A stretch of DNA of 64,000 bases from Auanema rhodensis (GCA_964057225.1 OZ059895.1:10044001-10108000), one strand, 5' to 3'; counted from the stretch's first letter, positions 55,021 through 64,000 are shown. Program-made: numbers and translations. Notes: generated by a model not told the origin, from the letters alone.

Positions 55021-57027
55021 TTTCAAATTTTTTTAACGATCATAACACGTTGAAAGTACGCCATACAGCTGATTTTCAATTTTATCTCTTCTGTAACAAA
55101 TTTTTTCAATTTTTAAGCAGTCTTACTTAGATAGCTCAACCAAACGAGAGCAAATTATCTTCAATCTTATTTCTATATTGCAGTTATGAACCAGTAGGTA
55201 ATGAACCTTCGTCTTGACTTCACTGTTTTTATCTTTTTCCTATCGAAACTAACATTGTTTAAACACTATGCAACTGTGAAACCTTTTTTAATTTATTGTA
55301 TTTGGAGCTCATAAGATTTGATATCATCGAGGGATCCTGATGGAACGTGGAAAATTACATAACTAACATGAGATTGCAAAAAATCTAAAACGAGGATAAG
55401 TATGTTAACTATTGAATGTCAGATAATTTCGCTTACGACCATACCACGTTAAAAGTACGCCACACAGCTGATTTTTAATTTTATCTCCGTAACAAATGTT
55501 TTCAATTTTCAAGCATTTTAACTTAGATAGCTCAACCAAAGGAAAGCAAATTATCTTCAATCTTGTTTCTATATTACAGTTATAAACCAGTAGTTATTGA
55601 ACCTTCGTCTAGACTTTAGTGTTTTTATCTATTTCCTATCAAAACAAACATTGTTTAAACACTATACAACTATGAAAACTTTTTTAATTTATTGTATTTG
55701 GAGCTCATAAGATTTGATATCATCGAGGGATCCTGATGGAACGTGGAAAATTACATAACTAACATAAAATTTGAAAAAAAACTAAAACGAGGATAAGTAG
55801 GTAAACCATTGAATATCAGATATTTTCGCTTACGACCATACCACGTTGAAAGTACGCCATACAGCTGATTTTTAATTTTATCTCTTCCGTAACAAATGTT
55901 TTCAATTTTCAAGCATTTTTACTTAGATAGCTCAACCAAAGGAGAGCAAATTATCTTCAATCTTATTTCTATATTACAGTTATAAACCAGTAGTTATTAA
56001 ACCTTCATCTTAACTTTACTGTTTCTATCTATTTCCTATCGAAACAAACATTGTTCAAACACTATGCAACTTTGAAACCCTTTTTAATTTATTGTTTTTG
56101 GAGCTCATAAGATTTGATATCATCGAGGGATCCTGTCGGAACGTGGAAAATTACATAACTAACATTAAATTGGAAAAAAAACTAAAACGAGGATAAGTAT
56201 GTTAACCATTGACAATCAGATATTTTCGCTTACGACCATACCACGTCAAAAGTACGCCATACAGCTGATTTTTAATTTTATCTCTTCCGTAACAAATGTT
56301 TTCAATTTTCAAGTATTTTAACTTAGATAGCTCAACCAAACGAGAGCAAATTATCTTCAATCTTATTTCTATATTGCAGTTATAAACCAGTAGGTAATGA
56401 ACCTTCGTCTTGACTTCACTGTTTTTATCTTTTTCCTATCGAAACAAACATTGTTTAAACACTATGCAACTGTGAAACCTTTTTTAATTTATTGTATTTG
56501 GAGCTCATAAGATTTGATATTATCGAGGGATCCTGAAGGAACGTGGAAAATTACATAACTAACATAAAATTTGAAAAAAAACTATAACGAGGATGAGTAT
56601 GTTAACCATTGACAATCAGATATTTTCGCTTACGACCATACTACGTTAAAAGTACGCCATACAGCTGATTTTTAATTTTATCTCTTCCGTAACAAATGTT
56701 TTCAATTTTCAAGTATTTTAACTTAGATAGCTCAACCAAACGAGAGCAAATTATCTTCAATCTTATTTCTATATTGCAGTTATAAATCAGTAGGTAATGA
56801 ACCTTCGTCTTGACTTCACTGTTTTTATCTTTTTCCTATCGAAACAAACATTGTTTAAACACTATGCAACTGTGAAACCTTTTTTGATTTATTGTATTTG
56901 GAGCTCATAAGATTTGATATTATCGAGGGATCCTGAAGGAACGTGGAAAATTACATAACTAACATAAAATTTGAAAAAAAACTATAACGAGGATAAGTAG
57001 GTAAACCATTGAATATCAGATATTTTC

Positions 57028-57146
57028 GTTTACGACCATACCACGTTGAAAGTACGCCATCCCGTCCGATCTGGCAAGTCAAGCAACGTTGGGCCCGGTT
57101 AGTACTTGGATCGGAGACGGCTTGGGAATCCCGGGTGCCGTAAGCA
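57028..57146 (+). rRNA. 5S ribosomal RNA gene, C2T lineage with T119A
   Basis: Full-length 119 nt, copy of 48790 with the same C2T and T119A, so the proximal TTTT stop is again lost and the next T-run is at 57154-57160. The preceding monomer shares TATTTGGAGCTC with the earlier copy, unlike the other genes of this lineage in the 4385-bp units. Confidence 0.9.
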
Positions 57147-58357
57147 TTTCAAATTTTTTTAACGATCATAACACGTTGAAAGTACGCCATACAGCTGAAT
57201 TTCAATTTTATCTCTTCTGTAACAAATTTTTTCAATTTTTAAGCAGTTTTACTTGGATAGCTCAACCGAAGCAGAGCAAAATATCTACAATCTTATTTCT
57301 ATATTACAGTTATAAACCAGTAGTTATTGAACCTTCATCTTAACTTTACTGTTTCTATCTATTTCCTATCGAAACAAACATTGTTTAAACACTATGCAAC
57401 TGTGAAACCTCTTCAATTTATTGCATTTGGAGCTCATAAGATTTGATATCATCGAGGGATCCTGATGGAACGTGGAAAATTACATAACTAACATGAAATT
57501 GGAAAAAAAACTAAAACGAGGATAAGTATGTTAACCATTGAATATCAGATATTTTCGCTTACTTCCATACTACGTTAAACGTACGCCATACAGCTGATTT
57601 TTAATTTTATCTCTTCCGTAACAAATGTTTTCAATTTTCAAGCATTTTTACTTAGATAGCTCAACCAAAGGAGAGCAAATTATCTTCATTCTTATTTCTA
57701 TATTACAGTTATAAACCAGTAGTTATTGAACCTTCATCTTAACTTTACTGTTTCTATCTATTTCCTATCGAAACAAACATTGTTTAAACACTATGCAACT
57801 TTGAAACCCTTTTTAATTTATTGTTTTTGGAGCTCATAAGATTTGATATCATCGAGGGATCCTGATGGAACGTGGAAAATTACATAACTAACATTAAATT
57901 GGAAAAAAAACTGAAACAAGGATAAGTATGTTAACCATTGAATATCAGATATTTTCGCTTACGACCATACCTTGTTAAAAGTACGCCATACAGCTGATTT
58001 TTAATTTTATCTCTTCCGTAACAAATGTTTTCAATTTTCAAGCATTTTAACTTAGATAGCTCAACCAAACGAGAGCAAATTATCTTCAATCTTATTTCTA
58101 TATTGCAGTTATGAACCAGTAGGTAATGAACCTTCGTCTTGACTTCACTGTTTTTATCTTTTTCCTATCGAAACTAACATTGTTTAAACACTATGCAACT
58201 GTGAAACCTTTTTTAATTTATTGTATTTGGAGCTCATAAGATTTGATATCATCGAGGGATCCTGATGGAACGTGGAAAATTACATAACTAACATAAAATT
58301 TGAAAAAAAAACTATAACGAGGATAAGTAGGTAAACCATTGAATATCAGATATTTTC

Positions 58358-58476
58358 GCTTACGACCATACCACGTTGAAAGTACGCCATCCCGTCCGAT
58401 CTGGCAAGTCAAGCAACGTTGGGCCCGGTTAGTACTTGGATCGGAGACGGCTTGGGAATCCCGGGTGCCGTAAGCT
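58358..58476 (+). rRNA. 5S ribosomal RNA gene, consensus sequence
   Basis: Full-length 119 nt, copy of 50120 including the nine-A tract before it. The preceding short monomer contains the unusual CATACCTTGTTAAAAG fragment (near 57968), shared with the first copy near 49730. Candidate active gene. Confidence 0.93.
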
Positions 58477-59685
58477 TTTCAAATTTTTTTAACGATCATA
58501 ACACGTTGAAAGTACGCCATACAGCTGATTTTCAATTTTATCTCTTCTGTAACAAATTTTTTCAATTTTTAAGCAGTTTTACTTGGATAGCTCAACCGAA
58601 GCAGAGCAAAATATCTACAATCTTATTTCTATATTACAGTTATAAACCAGTAGTTATTGAACCTTCATCTTAACTTTACTGTTTCTATCTATTTCCTATC
58701 GAAACAAACATTGTTTAAACACTATGCAACTGTGAAACCTCTTCAATTTATTGCATTTGGAGCTCATAAGATTTGATATCATCGAGGGATCCTGATGGAA
58801 CGTGGAAAATTACATAACTAACATGAAATTGGAAAAAAAACTAAAACGAGGATAAGTATGTTAACCATTGAATATCAGATATTTTCGCTTACGACCATAC
58901 TACGTTAAACGTACGCCATACAGCTGATTTTTAATTTTATCTCTTCCGTAACAAATGTTTTCAATTTTCAAGCCTTTTTACTTAGATAGCTCAACCAAAG
59001 GAGAGCAAATTATCTTCATTCTTATTTCTATATTACAGTTATAAACCAGTAGTTATTGAACCTTCATCTTAACTTTACTGTTTCTATCTATTTCCTATCG
59101 AAACAAACATTGTTTAAACACTATGCAACTTTGAAACCCTTTTTAATTTATTGTTTTTGGAGCTCATAAGATTTGATATCATCGAGGGATCCTGATGGAA
59201 CGTGGAAAATTACATAACTAACATTAAATTGGAAAAAAAACTGAAACGAGGATAAGTATGTTAACCATTGAATATCAGATATTTTCGCTTACGACCATAC
59301 CACGTTAAAAGTACGCCATACAGCTGATTTTTAATTTTATCTCTTCCGTAACAAATGTTTTCAATTTTCAAGCATTTTAACTTAGATAGCTCAACCAAAC
59401 GAGAGCAAATTATCTTCAATCTTATTTCTATATTGCAGTTATGAACCAGTAGGTAATGAACCTTCGTCTTGACTTCACTGTTTTTATCTTTTTCCTATCG
59501 AAACTAACATTGTTTAAACACTATGCAACTGTGAAACCTTTTTTAATTTATTGTATTTGGAGCTCATAAGATTTGATATCATCGAGGGATCCTGATGGAA
59601 CGTGGAAAATTACATAACTAACATGAGATTGCAAAAAAACTAAAACGAGGATAAGTATGTTAACTATTGAATATCAGATATTTTC

Positions 59686-59804
59686 GCTTATGACCATACC
59701 ACGTTGAAAGTACGCCATCCCGTCCGATCTGGCAAGTCAAGCAACGTTGGGCCCGGTTAGTACTTGGATCGGAGACGGCTTGGGAATCCCGGGTGCCGTA
59801 AGCT
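59686..59804 (+). rRNA. 5S ribosomal RNA gene, C6T lineage
   Basis: Full-length 119 nt, copy of 51448 with C6T and the GTATGTTAACTATTG left flank. It is the fifth and last gene within the duplicated block. Confidence 0.92.
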
Positions 59805-61410
59805 TTTCAAATTTTTTTAACGATCATAACACGTTGAAAGTACGCCATACAGCTGATTTTCAATTTTATCTCTTCTGTAACAAATTTTTTCAATTTTTAA
59901 GCAGTTTTACTTGGATAGCTCAACCGAAGCAGAGCAAAATATCTACAATCTTATTTCTATATTACAGTTATAAACCAGTAGTTATTGAACCTTCATCTTA
60001 ACTTTACTGTTTCTATCTATTTCCTATCGAAACAAACATTGTTTAAACACTATGCAACTGTGAAACCTCTTCAATTTATTGCATTTGGAGCTCATAAGAT
60101 TTGATATCATCGAGGGATCCTGATGGAACGTGGAAAATTACATAACTAACATGAAATTGGAAAAAAAACTAAAACGAGGATAAGTATGTTAACCATTGAA
60201 TATCAGATATTTTCGCTTACGACCATACTACGTTAAACGTACGCCATACAGCTGATTTTTAATTTTATCTCTTCCGTAACAAATGTTTTCAATTTTCAAG
60301 CATTTTTACTTAGATAGCTCAACCAAACGAGAGCAAATTATCTTCAATCTTATTTCTATATTGCAGTTATGAACCAGTAGGTAATGAACCTTCGTCTTGA
60401 CTTCACTGTTTTTATCTTTTTCCTATCGAAACTAACATTGTTTAAACACTATGCAACTGTGAAACCTTTTTTAATTTATTGTATTTGGAGCTCATAAGAT
60501 TTGATATCATCGAGGGATCCTGATGGAACGTGGAAAATTACATAACTAACATGAGATTGCAAAAAAACTAAAACGAGGATAAGTATGTTAACTATTGAAT
60601 GTCAGATATTTTCGCTTACGACCATACCACGTTAAAAGTACGCCACACAGCTGATTTTTAATTTTATCTCCGTAACAAATGTTTTCAATTTTCAAGCATT
60701 TTAACTTAGATAGCTCAACCAAAGGAAAGCAAATTATCTTCAATCTTATTTCTATATTACAGTTATAAACCAGTAGTTATTGAACCTTCGTCTAGACTTT
60801 AGTGTTTTTATCTATTTCCTATCAAAACAAACATTGTTTAAACACTATACAACTATGAAAACTTTTTTAATTTATTGTATTTGGAGCTCATAAGATTTGA
60901 TATCATCGAGGGATCCTGATGGAACGTGGAAAATTACATAACTAACATAAAATTTGAAAAAAAACTAAAACGAGGATAAGTAGGTAAACCATTGAATATC
61001 AGATATTTTCGCTTACGACCATACCACGTTGAAAGTACGCCATACAGCTGATTTTTAATTTTATCTCTTCCGTAACAAATGTTTTCAATTTTCAAGCATT
61101 TTTACTTAGATAGCTCAACCAAAGGAGAGCAAATTATCTTCAATCTTATTTCTATATTACAGTTATAAACCAGTAGTTATTAAACCTTCATCTTAACTTT
61201 ACTGTTTCTATCTATTTCCTATCGAAACAAACATTGTTTAAACACTATGCAACTTTGAAACCCTTTTTAATTTATTGTTTTTGGAGCTCATAAGATTTGA
61301 TATCATTGAGGGATCCTGTCGGAACGTGGAAAATTACATAACTAACATTAAATTGGAAAAAAAACTAAAACGAGGATAAGTATGTTAACCATTGACAATC
61401 AGATATTTTC

Positions 61411-61529
61411 GCTTACGACCATACCACGTTGAAAGTAAGCCATCCCGTCCGATCTGGCAAGTCAAGCAACGTTGGGCCCGGTTAGTACTTGGATCGGAGA
61501 CGGCTTGGGAATCCCGGGTGCCGTAAGCT
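61411..61529 (+). rRNA. 5S ribosomal RNA gene, C28A variant in a chimeric unit
   Basis: Full-length 119 nt with private C28A (GTAAGCC for GTACGCC). The left flank, GTATGTTAACCATTGACAATC, belongs to a short-monomer family and precedes no other gene here. The tail carries the variants otherwise seen only behind the gene at 29260. The unit therefore joins a short-family left half to a distant long-family right half. The spacing from the previous gene, 1725 bp, is also unique. Confidence 0.91.
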
Positions 61530-62739
61530 TTTCAAATTTTTTTAACGATCATAACACGTTGAAAGTACGCCATACAGCTGATTTTCAATTTTATCTCTTC
61601 TGTAACAAATTTTTTCAACTTTTAAGCAGTTTTACTTGGATAGCTCAACCGAAGCAGAGCAAAATATCTACAATCTAATTTCTATATTACAGTTATAAAC
61701 CAGTAGTTATTGAACCTTCTTCTTAACTTTACTGTTTCTATCTATTTCCTATCGAAACAAACATTGTTTAAACACTATGCAACTGTGAAACCTCTTCAAT
61801 TTATTGCATTTGGAGCTCATAAGATTTGATATCATCGAGGGATCCTGATGGAACGTGGAAAATTACATAACTAACATGAAATTGGAAAAAAAACTAAAAC
61901 GAGGATAAGTATGTTAACCATTGAATATCAGATATTTTCGCTTACGACCATACTACGTTAAACGTACGCCATACAGCTGATTTTTAATTTTATCTCTTCC
62001 GTAACAAATGTTTTCAATTTTCAAGCATTTTTACTTAGATAGCTCAACCAAAGGAGAGCAAATTATCTTCATTCTTATTTCTATATTACAGTTATAAACC
62101 AGTAGTTATTGAACCTTCATCTTAACTTTACTGTTTCTATCTATTTCCTATCGAAACAAACATTGTTTAAACACTATGCAACTTTGAAACCCTTTTTAAT
62201 TTATTGTTTTTGGAGCTCATAAGATTTGATATCATCGAGGGATCCTGATGGAACGTGGAAAATTACATAACTAACATCAAATTGGAAAAAAAACTGAAAC
62301 GAGGATAAGTATGTTAACCATTGAATATCAGATATTTTCGCTTACGACCATACCACGTTAAAAGTACGCCATACAGCTGATTTTTAATTTTATCTCTTCC
62401 GTAACAAATGTTTTCAATTTTCAAGCATTTTAACTTAGATAGCTCAACCAAACGAGAGCAAATTATCTTCAATCTTATTTCTATATTGCAGTTATGAACC
62501 AGTAGGTAATGAACCTTCGTCTTGACTTCACTGTTTTTATCTTTTTCCTATCGAAACTAACATTGTTTAAACACTATGCAACTGTGAAACCTTTTTTAAT
62601 TTATTGTATTTGGAGCTCATAAGATTTGATATCATCGAGGGATCCTGATGGAACGTGGAAAATTACATAACTAACATAAAATTTGAAAAAAAACTATAAC
62701 GAGGATAAGTAGGTAAACCATTGAATATCAGATATTTTC

Positions 62740-62858
62740 GCTTACGACCATACCACGTTGAAAGTACGCCATCCCGTCCGATCTGGCAAGTCAAGCAACG
62801 TTGGGCCCGGTTAGTACTTGGATCGGAGACGGCTTGGGAATCCCGGGTGCCGTAAGCT
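62740..62858 (+). rRNA. 5S ribosomal RNA gene, consensus sequence
   Basis: Full-length 119 nt matching the consensus with long-type tail and both T-runs. It is the last complete gene of the array, less than 1 kb from the boundary. Candidate active gene, although edge copies of tandem arrays are often poorly homogenised. Confidence 0.93.
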
Positions 62859-63669
62859 TTTCAAATTTTTTTAACGATCATAACACGTTGAAAGTACGCC
62901 ATACAGCTGATTTTCAATTTTATCTCTTCTGTAACAAATTTTTTCAATTTTTAAGCAGTTTTACTTGGATAGCTCAACCGAAGCAGAGCAAAATATCTAC
63001 AATCTTATTTCTATATTACAGTTATAAACCAGTAGTTATTGAACCTTCATCTTAACTTTACTGTTTCTATCTATTTCCTATCGAAACAAACATTGTTTAA
63101 ACACTATGCAACTTTGAAACCCTTTTTAATTTATTGTTTTTGGAGCTCATAAGATTTGATATCATCGAGGGATCCTGATGGAACGTGGAAAATTACATAA
63201 CTAACATCAAATTGGAAAAAAAACTGAAACGAGGATAAGTATGTTAACCATTGAATATCAGATATTTTCGCTTACGACCATACCACGTTAAAAGTACGCC
63301 ATACAGCTGATTTTTAATGTTATCTCTTCCGTAACAAATGTTTTCAATTTTCAAGCATTTTAACTTAGATAGCTCAACCAAACGAGAGCAAATTATCTTC
63401 AATCTTATTTCTATATTGCAGTTATGAACCAGTAGGTAATGAACCTTCGTCTTGACTTCACTGTTTTTATCTTTTTCCTATCGAAACTAACATTGTTTAA
63501 ACACTATGCAACTGTGAAACCTTTTTTAATTTATTGTATTTGGAGCTCATAAGATTTGATATCATCGAGGGATCCTGATGGAACGTGGAAAATTACATAA
63601 CTAACATAAAATTTGAAAAAAAACTATAACGAGGATAAGTAGGTAAACCATTGAATATCAGATATTTTC

Positions 63670-63737
63670 GCTTACGACCATACCACGTTGAAAGTACGCC
63701 ATCCCGTCCGATCTGGCAAGTCAAGCAACGTTGGGCC
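63670..63737 (+). pseudogene. 5S rRNA gene truncated at nt 68
   Basis: The first 68 nt match the consensus exactly, from GCTTACGACC through CAACGTTGGGCC. The sequence then departs: CCTGTCGTTTG replaces the expected CCCGGTTAG. Box A-like sequence is kept, but box C, the 3' strand of helix I and the terminators are missing, so it cannot encode 5S rRNA. The cut defines the right edge of the array. It could be an insertion site or a rearrangement or assembly junction. Confidence 0.9.
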
Positions 63738-63820
63738 TGTCGTTTGACAACTGGACTATTACCTCCAAGTATCAGTCCAAGTATGGAGTCGGTTCGTATG
63801 AGTGCGGTATTATGCGTTAA
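63738..63820 (+). other. Possible 3' end of a protein-coding frame, unrecognised
   Basis: In the frame ending with TAA at 63818-63820, the 27 codons before the stop (from CTG at 63737) are open and read with a non-repetitive composition, ending in YECGIMR. Two in-frame copies of TCCAAGTAT (63764-63772 and 63776-63784) encode SKY twice. The frame stays open leftwards into the truncated 5S gene, which is not coding, so no true start exists on this side: either the coding part was cut off by the junction or the open stretch is chance. The product is unknown. Confidence 0.25.
63764..63784 (+). repeat. 9-bp direct repeat, 12-bp period
   Basis: TCCAAGTAT occurs twice separated by CAG. The spacing is a multiple of three and keeps the open frame. 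It is the only short tandem repeat seen in the flank. Confidence 0.7.
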
Positions 63821-63892
63821 GACAAGTTAAATGAAGAAAGGTTTATTCAACAAAATGCAACAATAGTAAATTGAACAAGTGGATTGATTTAA

Positions 63893-63909
63893 GAATTTCC
63901 AAGAAATTC
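63893..63909. repeat. Short perfect inverted repeat
   Basis: GAATTTC (63893-63899) and GAAATTC (63903-63909) are reverse complements separated by CAA. At seven pairs with a three-base loop it may be chance in AT-rich DNA. Confidence 0.6.
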
Positions 63910-63944
63910 CTAAAATCAAAACAAAATTGGTGAGACATAAAAAT

Positions 63945-63992
63945 TTTAACCATTTGGTTCTCCCTTTTATAGGGAGGCACCAGATGGTTAAA
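63945..63992. repeat. Long imperfect hairpin near the right edge
   Basis: The left arm (63945-63965, including AACCATTTGGTTCTCCC) pairs with the right arm (63971-63992, including GGGAGGCACCAGATGGTT). Pairing is about 21 bp with one bulged C (63978), two G-T wobbles and a five-base loop (63966-63970). The stem is too long to be an obvious accident. It could be a transposon end, a palindromic miniature element or a structured RNA element; nothing visible picks one. Confidence 0.75.
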
Positions 63993-64000
63993 GGGGGTGG

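Larger units (their letters stand above)
53394..61346 (+). repeat. Segmental duplication, right copy (~7.95 kb)
   Basis: Partner of 45156-53108. Less than one monomer (about 290-355 bp) separates the two copies, so this is effectively a tandem duplication of a block that itself contains smaller higher-order repeats. Near-identity of the copies means it is the youngest large event in the window, or that it was homogenised, or that assembly of the repeat duplicated it. Confidence 0.86.
1..63737 (+). repeat. 5S-derived satellite array, continuing beyond the left edge of the window
   Basis: Head-to-tail units of about 396-400 bp (short) or about 530 bp (long) fill this span, all in one orientation. 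Landmarks recur in fixed order. In the unit starting at 443 they are: the 33-nt 5S 5' piece (443-475), a T-rich stretch, the palindrome GTTTAAAC (668-675), GAGCTC (716-721), GGATCC (743-748), an A-rich tract and GTTAACC just before the next 5S piece. The array is already under way at base 1 and breaks off inside a 5S gene. Composition is AT-rich outside the 5S bodies. The unit count, roughly 150, is estimated from total length. Function beyond supplying 5S genes is unknown; heterochromatin is possible but nothing here proves it. Confidence 0.97.
62200..63737 (+). repeat. Terminal 930-bp tandem unit (one long plus one short monomer)
   Basis: 5S starts at 62740 and 63670 are 930 bp apart, and ACATCAAATTGG occurs at 62275 and 63205. 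The second copy is near-identical; one difference is TTTTTAATGTTATC near 63311. The last copy is cut by the array boundary. Confidence 0.85.
63738..64000. other. Non-satellite flank of the array
   Basis: 263 bases unlike any satellite monomer. The first 83 bases look less AT-rich than the array and form an open frame; the rest is AT-rich with two inverted repeats, and the last bases are G-rich (AAAGGGGGTGG). I recognise no family. It could be the end of a mobile element inserted in the 5S gene or ordinary chromosomal DNA next to the array; 263 bases are too few to decide. Confidence 0.75.

Noticed and set aside
1-63737. CRISPR-like array
   Set aside because: The regular period is about 400 bp with the whole unit repeated, not short repeats separated by unique spacers.
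1-63737. Centromeric satellite
   Set aside because: Monomer size and higher-order structure are compatible, but I see no CENP-B-box-like motif, and many nematodes are holocentric. Nothing in the sequence supports it.
63738-63749. TGTC-GTTT-GACA mini-hairpin at the junction
   Set aside because: Four base pairs only; expected by chance.

Overview
The window is almost entirely one tandem satellite array (1-63737), followed by 263 bases of unrelated sequence (63738-64000). It looks like nematode nuclear DNA. The array carries 29 full-length 119-nt 5S rRNA genes and a truncated thirtieth, all on the + strand. The 5S sequence resembles the Caenorhabditis 5S rRNA as I recall it: GCTTAC/GTAAGC terminal helix, CCCGTCCGATCTGGC segment, box C TGGATCGGAGACGGC, and T-runs just after the 3' end. 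Everything else is AT-rich. I see no convincing protein-coding gene in the array; the short open frames are shadows of the repeat and of the 5S gene.

There are two kinds of unit. Short monomers (about 396-400 bp, roughly 150 unit lengths in all) carry only the first 33 nt of a 5S gene. Long monomers (about 530 bp) carry the whole gene. They differ by a 130-bp segment: the 5S body plus a spacer holding a second, degenerate copy of 5S nt 4-33. Loss of that segment between the two direct repeats turns a long unit into a short one, so the satellite appears to be a 5S rDNA array in which most units have lost their gene.

Layout: 1-5560 is 5S-free and mostly alternates two monomer types that differ by a 3-nt indel. 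5622 and 7749 start the first two genes. 8240-19838 has no full-length gene. 19258-23100 is a diverged and expanded copy of 5041-8100. From 19839 rightwards the array is gene-dense, 27 genes in about 44 kb, spaced at 530 plus multiples of about 399 (about 929, 1329, 1725, 2126, 2525). Higher-order repeats are nested: 2126 bp (22.8-27.0 kb), 4385 bp (31.4-43.7 kb), 3055 bp (42.7-48.8 kb), and a nearly perfect segmental duplication of about 7.95 kb (45.2-53.1 kb copied to 53.4-61.3 kb, shift 8238). A 930-bp unit closes the array.

The array stops inside a 5S gene, after nt 68. The sequence beyond it holds the possible tail of an open frame (stop at 63818-63820), a short inverted repeat, and a long imperfect hairpin (63945-63992). 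No spliced-leader RNA gene is visible, although 5S and SL1 genes are linked in many nematodes.

The 5S genes fall into lineages marked by single substitutions (T79A+A116T; C2T; C6T; T109A; T119A; singletons), and seven match the consensus. These markers travel with the higher-order repeats, so the array records its own history of unequal exchange and conversion.
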